Source: Bradyrhizobium canariense (GTDB taxonomy: Bacteria; Pseudomonadota; Alphaproteobacteria; Rhizobiales; Xanthobacteraceae). Taken from it: 64,000 bases of DNA. How positions within the stretch are numbered: the first letter of the stretch is position 1; each line of letters opens with the position of its first letter. Shown here piece by piece: positions 16,401-24,988 of the stretch. A program made the translations under genes and the position numbers. The notes under the pieces were generated by a model. That model saw only the letters and a list, made by a program, of their open reading frames with translations, ran no database searches and was not told the origin of the DNA. Location of the stretch: assembly GCF_900105125.1 (NCBI RefSeq), contig NZ_LT629750.1:2790001-2854000 (forward strand), read 5' to 3'.

Positions 16401-19115
16401 TCAGTTAGAAGCGGTTGCCAATTGACGCTGGTCGGAATCAGCGCCGGGAACAGGCGCCTGCGCGATCAACCGTTTCAATTCCGGAATGCACGAACCGCAA
16501 TTGGTTCCAGCCTTGAGCCGCGCTCCGATCTCGGCGGCGGTGCCGGCACCGGCTGCGATCGCATCACAGATCGTGGTGCGGCCGACACCGAAACAGGCGC
16601 AGACCACCGGGCCTGCGCTTGCGAGCCCGTCCATCGACCTGCCCGACAGCAAGGTCCGGCGTTGATCGTTGCTCAGGGCCTCCGCGGCAAACAGGCTCTT
16701 GACCACATTCCAGTCGCCGGCGTCGCGCGCGGGCCCCACGAACAGGCAGGTCTCGATGCGGTCATTCGAAAAGGACGCCGCCCGGTAGACCCCGCCGCCA
16801 ACATCCTTGTATTCGGCGAGATCGTCGCCGGCCGCGGCGTGCAGCCAGGATTGCCAACCCGCGAGATCGGCATTGTTGGCGAGCAGATAGCCGTGGCCGC
16901 CACTGACCGACACGCGCGTCCACCAGATCTGCGGCGGCAGGGCCAGTAGCGCGCGCGACAACGCAAAGCCGCGAAAGACATATTCGTATGGCACGATTGA
17001 TGCCGGCGTCGCCTTGTTCTCGGGCTGGCCGGAATATGGATCGGTAAATGGCGCCACCAGCGCGCCGACGCGCGCGTCGGACGCCGTCTCCTCACTCCAG
17101 TGGATCGGCGCGAACAGCATGCCGCGCTGCTGCCGCTCACTGACGACGACTTTGAGGATGCATTGTCCGTAATCGGTGGTGATGCGCGCAAAGCTGTCGT
17201 CGGTCACACCGGATTTTAGCGCGTCATCGGGGTGAATTTCGACGAACGGCTCCGGCAGATGCTGACCCAGCCGCGGGCTGGCGCCGGTGCGGGTCATCGT
17301 ATGCCATTGGTCCCTGATGCGGCCGGTGTTGAGCCGCAGCGGCCTCGCCGCCGTCGTCTCGGTCCGCAAGACAGGCACTTCCGGTGCAATGAAACGCGCC
17401 TTGTGGTCGTTGGAAAAAAATCTTCCATCGGCGAAAAGGCGCGGCCGCGGCGCCTCGCCGGCGCGTATCGGCCACTGCACCGGCGCCATCGCATCGAACG
17501 CCTCGTCCGACAGCGAACTCAACGCGCCGACATCGAAATCACGGCTGCCGCCATTTTCGAACGCCGATAGCGCGGCATGTTCGCGGAATACATCGGCCGC
17601 CGAGTTGAAATTGAAAGCCGCGCCAAAACCGAGTCGCTTTGCGACCTCGCCGACGATCCACCAATCGGGCTTGGTCTCTCCGGGCGGGGTCAGGAATGCG
17701 CGCTGACGCGAGATCCGCCGTTCCGAATTGGTCACGGTGCCGGATTTCTCGCCCCAGGCCTGCGCCGGCAACAGGACGTGCACACCTGAGTTGACGGTAT
17801 CGTTGGAGCGAACGTTTTCGGAAACCACGAACAGTTCAAGTTTACCAAGCGCCGCCCGCGCGGCGTCGGCATCCGGCAACGACACCGCGGGATTGGTGCC
17901 CATCACCCACAGTGCCTTGATTTCACCGCGCGCGATCGCCTCGAACATCTGGACCGCCTTCAGCCCTTCATGTGTCGCGATACGCGGCGCTTTCCAGAAC
18001 CTCCGCACCCGATCGATATCCGGCGGCGTGAAATTCATGTGCGCAGCGAGCTGATTGGCGAGCCCTCCGACTTCTCGTCCGCCCATCGCATTGGGCTGCC
18101 CCGTCAGCGAGAACGGCGAAGCACCGGGCTTGCCGATCCGCCCTGTCGCAAGGTGGCAGTTGAGGATGGCGTTGACCTTGTCGGTGCCCTGCGCCGACTG
18201 GTTGACGCCTTGTGAGTACAGCGTGACCACGCGCGGCGTGTTCGCAAACATCTGGAAGAACGCGGCGACATCTTTCTCGGCAAGTCCGGTCGCCAGCGCA
18301 GTCGCCGCCGTGCTGCCGGCGATGCTGCGCGCCCGCGCCATCGCGTCTTCGAAGCCGGCGGTATAGCGCTCGATGTAGTCGCGATCGAGCGCGCCATTGT
18401 CGGCGAGATATACCAATAGTCCGCTGAACAGCGCGGTGTCCGTGCCCGGCTTGAGGCCGAGAAACAGGTCGGCGTCTCCAGCGGTATCGGTGCGGCGCGG
18501 GTCGATCACGACGATGCGCGCGCCGCGGCGTTGCTTGTTGACAAGCATGCGCTGGAACAAGACCGGATGGCACCACGCGGCGTTCGAGCCTGTCAGCACC
18601 AGCAGGTCGGCTTCGTCGAGATCTTCATAGCAGCCTGGCACGGTGTCGGCGCCGAACGCGCGCTTGTGTCCCGCGACCGACGACGACATGCACAGCCGCG
18701 AATTGGTATCGACATTGGCGCTGCCGATGAATCCCTTCATCAGCTTGTTGGCGACGTAATAATCCTCGGTCAGCAACTGCCCCGAGAGATAAAACGCCAC
18801 CGCACCCGGGCCGTCGCGCGCGATGATGTGATGAAAGCGATGGGCAACATGGTCGAGCGCGTCGGTCCACGCCACCCGTTCCATGACGCCGTTGCTGCAG
18901 CGGATCATGGGATGGAGCAACCGGCCCTCGAGCCCGAGCGTTTCGCCGAGCGCCGAGCCTTTGGAGCAAAGCCGCCCGAAATTGGCGGGATGCTCGGTGT
19001 CGCCCGAAATCGCGGCACCGCCGTTGCCGTCAGGCGTCGCCAGCACGCCGCAGCCGACGCCGCAATAAGCGCAGGTGGTGCGGGTGGCGCGCAAGGCGGG
19101 ATCGATGGCTGTCAT
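16401..19115 (-). CDS. nasC: Assimilatory nitrate reductase catalytic subunit
   Basis: 904 aa molybdopterin oxidoreductase. The N-terminal [4Fe-4S] ligands are Cys15, Cys18, Cys22 and Cys50 (TCAYCGVGCGV ... GRLCSKG). The Mo-bis-MGD domains follow (NTNSRLCMSSSVAGHKRAFG; GTNPAVSLPD; LNTGRIRDQWHTMTRTG). The last ~60 residues form a BFD-type [2Fe-2S] domain (VVCACFGVG ... NCGSCIPELKRL), as in NasA/NasC-type cytoplasmic enzymes that take electrons from a flavoprotein. It reduces nitrate to nitrite. It is the last gene of narK-bjgb-flp-nasC, the order known in Bradyrhizobium. No nitrite reductase gene is in the window. Confidence 0.95.
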   Translation of the reverse strand: MTAIDPALRATRTTCAYCGVGCGVLATPDGNGGAAISGDTEHPANFGRLCSKGSALGETLGLEGRLLHPMIRCSNGVMERVAWTDALDHVAHRFHHIIARDGPGAVAFYLSGQLLTEDYYVANKLMKGFIGSANVDTNSRLCMSSSVAGHKRAFGADTVPGCYEDLDEADLLVLTGSNAAWCHPVLFQRMLVNKQRRGARIVVIDPRRTDTAGDADLFLGLKPGTDTALFSGLLVYLADNGALDRDYIERYTAGFEDAMARARSIAGSTAATALATGLAEKDVAAFFQMFANTPRVVTLYSQGVNQSAQGTDKVNAILNCHLATGRIGKPGASPFSLTGQPNAMGGREVGGLANQLAAHMNFTPPDIDRVRRFWKAPRIATHEGLKAVQMFEAIARGEIKALWVMGTNPAVSLPDADAARAALGKLELFVVSENVRSNDTVNSGVHVLLPAQAWGEKSGTVTNSERRISRQRAFLTPPGETKPDWWIVGEVAKRLGFGAAFNFNSAADVFREHAALSAFENGGSRDFDVGALSSLSDEAFDAMAPVQWPIRAGEAPRPRLFADGRFFSNDHKARFIAPEVPVLRTETTAARPLRLNTGRIRDQWHTMTRTGASPRLGQHLPEPFVEIHPDDALKSGVTDDSFARITTDYGQCILKVVVSERQQRGMLFAPIHWSEETASDARVGALVAPFTDPYSGQPENKATPASIVPYEYVFRGFALSRALLALPPQIWWTRVSVSGGHGYLLANNADLAGWQSWLHAAAGDDLAEYKDVGGGVYRAASFSNDRIETCLFVGPARDAGDWNVVKSLFAAEALSNDQRRTLLSGRSMDGLASAGPVVCACFGVGRTTICDAIAAGAGTAAEIGARLKAGTNCGSCIPELKRLIAQAPVPGADSDQRQLATASN

Positions 19116-19136
19116 GGGAGCGATCGCGTCATCAGG

Positions 19137-20354
19137 TTATGCGGCCTCCTGCCGGACCGCAAACGAGCGGCCGAACATCATGCCGCTGCGGATGCTTGCG
19201 ACAGGCTCGCGGGTGCGGATCAATTCGAGATACCAGAGCGCGTCGCCGACATCGCCGACCAGGACCGCCCCGGTGAGCCGGCCCTCGGATATCACGAGCT
19301 TTCTATAGGTCCCGCGCCTGATATCCTTGAGCATGATGGTTTCGCTGCCGTCGGCGCCGATGAAATCGCCCGCGGAAAATACGCTGACACCGGAGACCTT
19401 GAGATTGGTCGCGACCACGCTGCCGCCATAAACAGCGGTTTCGCCCGCCAGATGCCGTGCCAGAACGCGCGCCTGTTCGTAGGCCGGCTCAACCAGGCCG
19501 TAACAGATGCCGCGATGCTCGGCACATTCGCCCAGCGCGAAGATATCCGGTGCCGCGGTCTGCATGTGATCGTCGACGACGATGCCGCGGTTGACGGCAA
19601 TCCCGGCTTCCTTTGCCAGCGCGATATTGGGCCGAATGCCCGCCGCGAAAATCACCGCATCGGCATCAAGTTTTCGGCCATCCGTCAGTTCGACGCCCTC
19701 GACGCGGGTATCGCCGTGAATGCGCGCGGTGTTGGCGTTCAGCAGGACCTTGATGCCCTTCGGCTCGACCAGTGATTTCAGCAAGTCCGCGGCCGGCGCA
19801 TCGAGCTGGCGCTCCATCAGCCGGTCCATCAAGTGAACGAGCGTCACCGGGGCGCCCGCCTTGGCAAGGCCATAGGCCGCCTCCAGTCCCAACAGTCCGC
19901 CGCCAACCACGACAACGCGCTTTTTCTGCGCGGCCAGCGTCAGCAGCAGATCGACGTCGCGGGTATCGCGAAAGGTATGGACGCCGACGAGATCCGCGCC
20001 GGGTAAATTCAACCACAGCGGCATCGAACCGGTGGCGAGCACCAGCCTGGAAAACGAAACGCTCTCTTCATTGGCGATCTTGAGCTCACGCCGGCCGACG
20101 TCGATCTCGGTGGCCAAGCAGCCATATTTCAACGTGACGCCGCGGTCGCGCCACCATGTCGCGGGCTTGAGCTCGATGTCATGCGATTGCGTCTCGCCAG
20201 CAAGCACCGACGACAGCAACACGCGATTATAGGCAAGCCGTGGCTCGTCGCCGATCACGGCGATGGCGTAACGGCCCAACGCGACCTTGGCGAGTTCATC
20301 GACCAGGCGCGCAGCCGCCATTCCGTTACCGACGACAACCAGGGGTTCGCTCAC
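19137..20354 (-). CDS. flp: FAD-dependent NAD(P)H oxidoreductase of the nitrate operon
   Basis: 405 aa, GTG start at 20352-20354 (then SEPLVVVGNGMAAARLVDEL). Two dinucleotide-binding folds are present: the FAD motif VVVGNGMAAAR at the N-terminus and an NAD(P) motif VVVGGGLLGLEAAYGLAKAG around residue 150. DGRKLDADAVIFAAGIRPN and GIVVDDHMQTAAPDIFALGECAEHRG are typical of the NirB/rubredoxin-reductase group. In Bradyrhizobium the equivalent Flp passes electrons to nitrate reductase and/or the haemoglobin. It lies 12 bp after bjgb and 21 bp before nasC, so it is clearly co-transcribed. Confidence 0.92.
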   Translation of the reverse strand: MSEPLVVVGNGMAAARLVDELAKVALGRYAIAVIGDEPRLAYNRVLLSSVLAGETQSHDIELKPATWWRDRGVTLKYGCLATEIDVGRRELKIANEESVSFSRLVLATGSMPLWLNLPGADLVGVHTFRDTRDVDLLLTLAAQKKRVVVVGGGLLGLEAAYGLAKAGAPVTLVHLMDRLMERQLDAPAADLLKSLVEPKGIKVLLNANTARIHGDTRVEGVELTDGRKLDADAVIFAAGIRPNIALAKEAGIAVNRGIVVDDHMQTAAPDIFALGECAEHRGICYGLVEPAYEQARVLARHLAGETAVYGGSVVATNLKVSGVSVFSAGDFIGADGSETIMLKDIRRGTYRKLVISEGRLTGAVLVGDVGDALWYLELIRTREPVASIRSGMMFGRSFAVRQEAA

Positions 20355-20366
20355 GGCGGCTACTCT

Positions 20367-20792
20367 CTACTCGGCGGCCTGCGAGCGGCCATAGGCTTCG
20401 GAAATCATGAATCCGGAAAGCGTCCCGTAAGCCGTGGTCCAGGCATCCGCGACTTCAGGCGTCCATCCGTCTCCGAGTCCCTTTTCCAGCGTCCACAGCA
20501 ACGCGCCGCCGACGACCGGATAATGCTCCGGCTTTGCGCCGTAACTGACGTGGCGTTTGGCCAGCGCACTCGCGGCCGGCAATACGGATTCCAGATTGCC
20601 GAGCCCGTTCACCACGACGGCCAGCGTCGCCATCAGTTTCTTGCGCTGTTCCGTCATGTCGGATGGAAACATCGCCTTCACGGAGGGCGCGACTTCGAAC
20701 AGACGATCGTAGAACAGCACGGCCGCCTGCTCTGAAATCGGCGCGACTTTCGCAAAGCTCTGCTGCACGAGGTTGACTTGATCAGGTGTCAT
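20367..20792 (-). CDS. bjgb: Single-domain bacterial haemoglobin
   Basis: 141 aa, typical for a Vitreoscilla-type globin. Tyr28 (LFYDRLF) is at the B10 position and His81 (AKRHVSYGA) is the proximal F8 haem ligand; EHYPVVGGALLWTLEKGLG follows as in the family. There is no FAD/NAD reductase domain; the adjacent Flp is the probable reductase. In Bradyrhizobium the orthologue Bjgb takes part in nitric oxide detoxification linked to nitrate assimilation (published work as I recall it). Start ATG 20790-20792 with a GAGGAG ribosome site. Confidence 0.93.
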   Translation of the reverse strand: MTPDQVNLVQQSFAKVAPISEQAAVLFYDRLFEVAPSVKAMFPSDMTEQRKKLMATLAVVVNGLGNLESVLPAASALAKRHVSYGAKPEHYPVVGGALLWTLEKGLGDGWTPEVADAWTTAYGTLSGFMISEAYGRSQAAE

Positions 20793-20921
20793 GTTTGTTC
20801 ACTCCTCTTGTTGTCGCCTCGCCCCACAAGCGGGGCGAGGGTGAGAGAACCAAGCCGCCTCAACAGACGCTGCCGCTCACAGAGGAATTCCGGCACGCGC
20901 TGGCGGCGCTTCAGGCAGCCT

Positions 20922-22304
20922 TCACACCCGCGCCTCGGCGAGGCTCGTGGCGCCCGACGCCACCGGGCTCTTGCGCAGGTAGAACCACCATGTGAGCGCC
21001 AGGCAGGTCGCGTAGAACGCCAGATAGATTTCCAGGGCGAGCTGCGGACCACCGGTGACGGCGATCGACTTGCCGAAGCCGCTCGGGATCAGGTAACCGC
21101 CGCAGGCGCCGATCGCGCCGATGAAACCGAGCGCAGCACCGCTCTCGATGCTGGCGGTCTTCATGGCGAGCGCCCGGCCGGCTTCGCCCTTGCCCTGTGC
21201 CTTCCGCAGATTCTCCTCGCGGAAAATCGACGGGATCATCCGGTAGGTCGATCCGTTGCCGATTCCGGTTGTGACGAAAAGGATAAGGAACATCACGAGG
21301 AAGCCGGTGAAGTCCTTGATCCCGACGAAGTACAAAACACCGATCGTTGCAGCGCCCATCGCGATGAAATTCCAGAACGTGATGATGGCACCGCCGATCT
21401 TATCGGCGAGCAAGCCGCCCAATGGCCGCGACAGCGAGCCGACCAGCGGTCCAAGGAACGCGATGCCCAACGTGACAGCCGGGAATTGCGTCTTGATCAG
21501 CAACGGAAACGCCGCCGAGTAACCGATGAAGGAGCCGAACGTCCCGATATAGATGAAGGACATGATCCAGGTATGCTTGCGCCCGACAATGGCGAGCTGG
21601 TCCTTGAACGAGGATTTGGCCGAGGTGAGGTTGTTCATGAAGAAGACCGCGCCGAACACCGCGACGATCAGCGGCAGCACCCACATCAGTCCGGCGTTCT
21701 GGAGGTACACCCCCGCAACCGGTGTCGCCTGGTAGAGGTTGATAAGGCCGACCCCCATCAGAATGGGCGTCAACAGCTGGACGCTGCTGACGCCGATATT
21801 TCCGCCGGCGGCATTCAAGCCAAGCGCCCAGCCCTTCATGCGGTCGGGATAGAAGAAGGAGATGTTGGCCATGCTCGAGGCAAAGTTGCCGCCGCCGAGA
21901 CCTGCGGTGGACGCCACCAGCAGCATCAGCCAGAACGGGGTATCGGGCTGGCTCACGAAATAGGCGAGCCCGAGCGTCGGGATGAGAAGCACGGACGCGC
22001 TGAAGATGGTCCAGTTGCGGCCGCCGAACATCGTCACCGCAAACGTGTAGGGAAATCGCATCAGCGAGCCGATCAATCCCGGTATCGCCACCAGCTGAAA
22101 CAATTGGTCGGTTGTGTAGTGGAAGCCGGCCTGCGGCAATTTGGTCGCGACGATGCTCCAGATCAGCCAGACGGAAAATCCGACATGCTCCGCAACAATC
22201 GACCAGATCAGATTACGCTTGGCGACGGTTTTGCCCGTCGCGTTCCAAAACGCCTCGTCCTCCGGTTTCCATTCTGAGATCCAGGTCGGGTTCTGCTTGC
22301 TCAC
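20922..22304 (-). CDS. narK: NarK-type nitrate/nitrite transporter (MFS, NNP family)
   Basis: 460 aa from GTG 22302-22304 (then SKQNPTWISEWKPEDEAFW). This start is chosen because GAAAGGA lies 7 nt upstream; an upstream ATG at codon 50 of the longer frame lacks such a site. There are 12 predicted membrane helices. Nitrate-signature-like glycine-rich stretches are seen: TAGLGGGNFASSMANISFFYP in the first half and FVTTGIGNGSTYRMIPSIF in the second. The protein imports nitrate and may export nitrite. It is the first gene of the nas operon; a 129-bp gap precedes bjgb. Confidence 0.93.
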   Translation of the reverse strand: MSKQNPTWISEWKPEDEAFWNATGKTVAKRNLIWSIVAEHVGFSVWLIWSIVATKLPQAGFHYTTDQLFQLVAIPGLIGSLMRFPYTFAVTMFGGRNWTIFSASVLLIPTLGLAYFVSQPDTPFWLMLLVASTAGLGGGNFASSMANISFFYPDRMKGWALGLNAAGGNIGVSSVQLLTPILMGVGLINLYQATPVAGVYLQNAGLMWVLPLIVAVFGAVFFMNNLTSAKSSFKDQLAIVGRKHTWIMSFIYIGTFGSFIGYSAAFPLLIKTQFPAVTLGIAFLGPLVGSLSRPLGGLLADKIGGAIITFWNFIAMGAATIGVLYFVGIKDFTGFLVMFLILFVTTGIGNGSTYRMIPSIFREENLRKAQGKGEAGRALAMKTASIESGAALGFIGAIGACGGYLIPSGFGKSIAVTGGPQLALEIYLAFYATCLALTWWFYLRKSPVASGATSLAEARV

Positions 22305-22382
22305 TGAAGATTCCTTTCTGCCTGCGCTGAATGTCGATTCGTCCGGTGTCATCGCGGCCGCGTTCCAGACACGGAAGCGCAC

Positions 22383-22399
22383 GCTGGGGAGGCCCCAGC
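22383..22399 (-). promoter_or_regulatory. GC-rich leader hairpin upstream of narK
   Basis: Perfect 7-bp stem GCTGGGG / CCCCAGC with a 3-nt loop, about 80 nt upstream of the narK GTG and inside the predicted transcript. It could be the attenuator of an antitermination leader, but no U-run follows it. Confidence 0.45.
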
Positions 22400-22435
22400 C
22401 TAGCGGCGTTACAGTTCGGATGATTGATTTCGAGG

Positions 22436-22453
22436 GACGGCTTCGATGGCGTC
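22436..22453 (-). promoter_or_regulatory. Hexaloop hairpin at 5' end of narK leader, candidate NasT (ANTAR) target
   Basis: On the minus strand, GACGCC - loop AUCGAA - GCCGUC: five of six pairs, one C-C mismatch, and loop A at position 1 and G at position 4. ANTAR-domain antiterminators such as NasR/NasT recognise hexaloops with A1 and G4. It begins at the predicted transcription start of the sigma-54-like promoter. A convincing second hexaloop hairpin of the ANTAR motif was not found. Confidence 0.4.
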
Positions 22454-22464
22454 GGCATAGGCTA

Positions 22465-22481
22465 TTCAAGCTTCGTGCCAA
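22465..22481 (-). promoter_or_regulatory. Sigma-54-type (-24/-12) promoter of the nas operon
   Basis: Minus strand reads TTGGCAC-GAAGC-TTGAA. The -24 element TGGCAC is perfect and the spacing is exact; the -12 element is TTGAA rather than TTGC(A/T). Predicted start about 22454, giving a ~150-nt leader before narK. Nitrogen control of nitrate assimilation through NtrC/RpoN is well established, so the location fits. Confidence 0.6.
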
Positions 22482-22534
22482 GCCGCTGCAGCGCAAAAAA
22501 TTCAGGAATTATAATATGTTAGATATCGCGCCGG

Positions 22535-22559
22535 GCGGCGCTCCAAGTTCGAGCGCCGC
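22535..22559. promoter_or_regulatory. 9-bp-arm inverted repeat upstream of narK
   Basis: Arms GCGGCGCTC and GAGCGCCGC with a 7-nt spacer, 55-80 bp upstream of the sigma-54-like site. It could be an activator site or an RNA 3' hairpin of the region; function unknown. Confidence 0.45.
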
Positions 22560-22586
22560 TTCTAAAATTTGCGATTCGCTCAATCC

Positions 22587-22601
22587 TTGTGCGCCGCACA
22601 A
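22587..22601. promoter_or_regulatory. Perfect palindrome TTGTGC-GCC-GCACAA
   Basis: Perfect 6-bp arms with a 3-bp centre, about 110-120 bp upstream of the -24/-12 element, where sigma-54 activators bind. The arms are in the opposite order from the GCAC...GTGC NtrC consensus, so the binding protein is not identified. The rest of the 327-bp gap 22305-22631 holds only the leader and promoter described. Confidence 0.4.
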
Positions 22602-22631
22602 TAAATGAGCAAGAGGTTCGGATTGTATACG

Positions 22632-23546
22632 CTAGGCGTCCTCGGTCGCCTTGACGCCAAGCGGCTGCGGCGCCGTGCCCTGACCCGGCTTCATATGAAA
22701 CTCATACGTCATCAAATGCCACGGCGTCGTCGCCGGCTTGCCGTCGGGCATCACGGCGTCGGTGCGCTTTTCGATCTTGGCGATCAAATCGTTCTTCACG
22801 CCGAACACCACGTCGGAATCCAGATACTTGTCGCCGTCGATAAACACGTGAGTGATCAGCGGCTCATAGCCCCGCGCATTGGCGAGGAAATGCACATGCG
22901 CTGGCCGCATCGGATGCCGCCTGGTCTGCAGGATCATCTCACCGACCGGACCATCGGTCGGGATCGGATAGCTGCACGGCAGAATGGTGCGAAAGAAGAA
23001 CCGGCCATCGGCGTCGGTAACAAACCGCGCCCGCGATGATGGCCCCTGCGTCGCATAGGACGCCTTTTGCGAATCGTAAAAGCCGTCATCGTCGGCATGC
23101 CAGACGTCGACCGGCACACCGGCCAGCGGCTTGCCCTTGAGGTCGGTGACCCGGCTCTGCACGAACATGCGTTCTCCCGGCAGATTGGCGGAGATATCGG
23201 TGCCGTGCGGCATCTGTTTGTGTTCGCCGACATAGAACGGGCCGAGCACGGTGGTCTCGGTGGCGCCCTCGCGTTCCCTGTGGTTCACCGCATCGACCAG
23301 CATCGAAACCCCGAGCACGTCCGACAGCAGGATGAACTCCTGCCGGATCGGGGTGCATTTCTGCCCGGTGCGGGTCAGGAAATCGATCGCATATTCCCAT
23401 TCTTCGAAGGTCAGATCGGTCTTGCGGACATATTCGTGCAGCGACTTCACCAACTCCTGAAGCAGGAATTTGGCCCGCGGGTCCGGCGTCTCCTCAAAGC
23501 TGTCGATAACGGCGGCGGTCAATTCGGTGTCGTTGAATTGGGGCAT
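22632..23546 (-). CDS. Intradiol ring-cleavage dioxygenase (hydroxyquinol/catechol 1,2-dioxygenase type)
   Basis: 304 aa. The four non-haem Fe(III) ligands can be placed with family spacing: Tyr157 (DDGFYDSQ), Tyr193 (LPCSYPIPTDGP), His217 and His219 (MRPAHVHF). The N-terminal ~100 residues are the helical dimerisation domain (VNHREREGATETTVLGPFYV at its end). Length and the LGPFYVGEHKQMPHGTDIS region favour the hydroxyquinol/chlorocatechol group over plain catechol dioxygenases. It opens an ortho-diol ring to a muconate or maleylacetate. No other ring-cleavage pathway gene adjoins, although an FAD aromatic hydroxylase lies at 26653. Confidence 0.88.
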   Translation of the reverse strand: MPQFNDTELTAAVIDSFEETPDPRAKFLLQELVKSLHEYVRKTDLTFEEWEYAIDFLTRTGQKCTPIRQEFILLSDVLGVSMLVDAVNHREREGATETTVLGPFYVGEHKQMPHGTDISANLPGERMFVQSRVTDLKGKPLAGVPVDVWHADDDGFYDSQKASYATQGPSSRARFVTDADGRFFFRTILPCSYPIPTDGPVGEMILQTRRHPMRPAHVHFLANARGYEPLITHVFIDGDKYLDSDVVFGVKNDLIAKIEKRTDAVMPDGKPATTPWHLMTYEFHMKPGQGTAPQPLGVKATEDA

Positions 23547-23683
23547 TGGGACTGTCCTGCGGGTGCACGATTGCGGTCGCTAGCTTACACCAGCGACCCG
23601 GCCGGGGTAAGCATGTAGCGGTTGGAACAGAGCGCACTTTTCGGCTATCAAGACAACCCTCGACAGCACCGGAGACACGCCCG

Positions 23684-24958
23684 ATGTTAGCCCCGACCCC
23701 CGCCTCGCCCGAATCCGCCGGCATGTCCAAGGCCGCTTTCGACCGTATCGAGGATCATCTCAAGCATCGCTACATCGAGGCCGGCCGCTTTCCCGGCACC
23801 CAGTTGCTGGTCTATCGTCGTGGCAAGGTGGTCCACAGCGCGGTGCAGGGGTTTGCCGATGTCGAGCGCAAAGTGCCGGTAAAGGACGACACCATCTTTC
23901 GCATCTATTCGATGACCAAGCCGATCACGACCGTGGCTTTCATGATGCTGTTCGAGGAAGGCCGCGTCGCGCTCGATGAGCCCGTCCATAAATATATTCC
24001 GGAGTGGAAAAACCTTGGGGTTTTCGCAGCCGGGAACGCGCCGGGCTTCCTGACCAAGCCGCCGTCACGGCCGATGCTGATCGTGGACCTGCTGCGGCAT
24101 ACTTCCGGTCTGACCTATGGTTTCCAGCAGCGCTCCAATGTCGACGCCGCCTACCGCGAAAAGAAGATCGGCGAGGTCATCAAGGCCGGCACGCTGCAGT
24201 CGATGATCGAGGATCTTGCAAAAATCCCGCTCGAATTCTCGCCCGGCGACGCCTGGAATTATTCGGTCTCGACCGATGTAATCGGTTATCTCGTCGGCAA
24301 GATCAGCGGCCGGCCGTTCGAGCAGTTTCTGAAAGAACGGATCTTCGATCCGCTCGGCATGAACGATACCGACTTCTTCGTGCCGGCCGACAAGGTGCAT
24401 CGTTTCGCGGCCTGTTACTCGGCCGACCCGCAAGGAGGCATGACATTTCATGCTGCCGATCGCAAAGGCGGCCTGACGCTGCAGGATGATCCGACCACAA
24501 GCTCTTTCCTGTCGCCGCCCACGTTGATTTCAGGCGGCGGCGGGTTGTGCTCAACCGCGGCCGATTATCTCACCTTCTGCCGTGCGCTGCTCAATGGCGG
24601 CGAACTCGGCGGCGTCAGGCTGCTCGGTCCGAAGACGCTGGCGCTGATGACATCAAATCATCTTCCGGGCGGACGCGACCTGCCGGAGATGTCGCGCTCG
24701 CTGTTCAGCGAAGCGACCTACAACGGCATCGGCTTCGGTCTCGGCTTCTCCGTCACCATGGAACCCGCCAAAACATTAATCCCCGGCAGCGCCGGCGAAT
24801 ATGCCTGGGGTGGCGCTGCGACGACATCGTTCTGGATCGATCCGGCCGAGGAACTGATCGCGATCTTCATGACCCAGGTGCTGCCGTCGAGCGCCTATCC
24901 GTTGCGGCGCGAGCTGCGGACCATGGTTTACGCGGCGATTACCGACAGCAATCTTTAA
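23684..24958 (+). CDS. Serine hydrolase, beta-lactamase/esterase class C family
   Basis: 424 aa from ATG 23684 (MLAPTPASPESAGMSK). Catalytic Ser76-x-x-Lys79 (YSMTKPIT) and Tyr193 (WNYSVSTD) match the class C beta-lactamase fold used by many esterases and D-aminopeptidases. A further motif near SGGGGLCSTAADYLTFCRALL and the late WGGAATTSFWIDP (replacing KTG) fit esterase-like members. No signal peptide is visible, so it is more likely a cytoplasmic esterase than a beta-lactamase. It is divergent from the dioxygenase gene. Confidence 0.83.
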   Translation: MLAPTPASPESAGMSKAAFDRIEDHLKHRYIEAGRFPGTQLLVYRRGKVVHSAVQGFADVERKVPVKDDTIFRIYSMTKPITTVAFMMLFEEGRVALDEPVHKYIPEWKNLGVFAAGNAPGFLTKPPSRPMLIVDLLRHTSGLTYGFQQRSNVDAAYREKKIGEVIKAGTLQSMIEDLAKIPLEFSPGDAWNYSVSTDVIGYLVGKISGRPFEQFLKERIFDPLGMNDTDFFVPADKVHRFAACYSADPQGGMTFHAADRKGGLTLQDDPTTSSFLSPPTLISGGGGLCSTAADYLTFCRALLNGGELGGVRLLGPKTLALMTSNHLPGGRDLPEMSRSLFSEATYNGIGFGLGFSVTMEPAKTLIPGSAGEYAWGGAATTSFWIDPAEELIAIFMTQVLPSSAYPLRRELRTMVYAAITDSNL

Positions 24959-24988
24959 CGGACGGCTGGCAAGCCGGGGTTATGCGTT

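Noticed and set aside
22587..22601. Palindrome TTGTGC-GCC-GCACAA as an NtrC site
   Set aside because: NtrC sites have GCAC...GTGC order; here the halves are reversed, so the identity was left open.
22605..23039. Plus-strand ORF beginning MSKRFGLYT just past the narK upstream palindrome
   Set aside because: Antisense to the intradiol dioxygenase and basic, low-complexity; no ribosome site.
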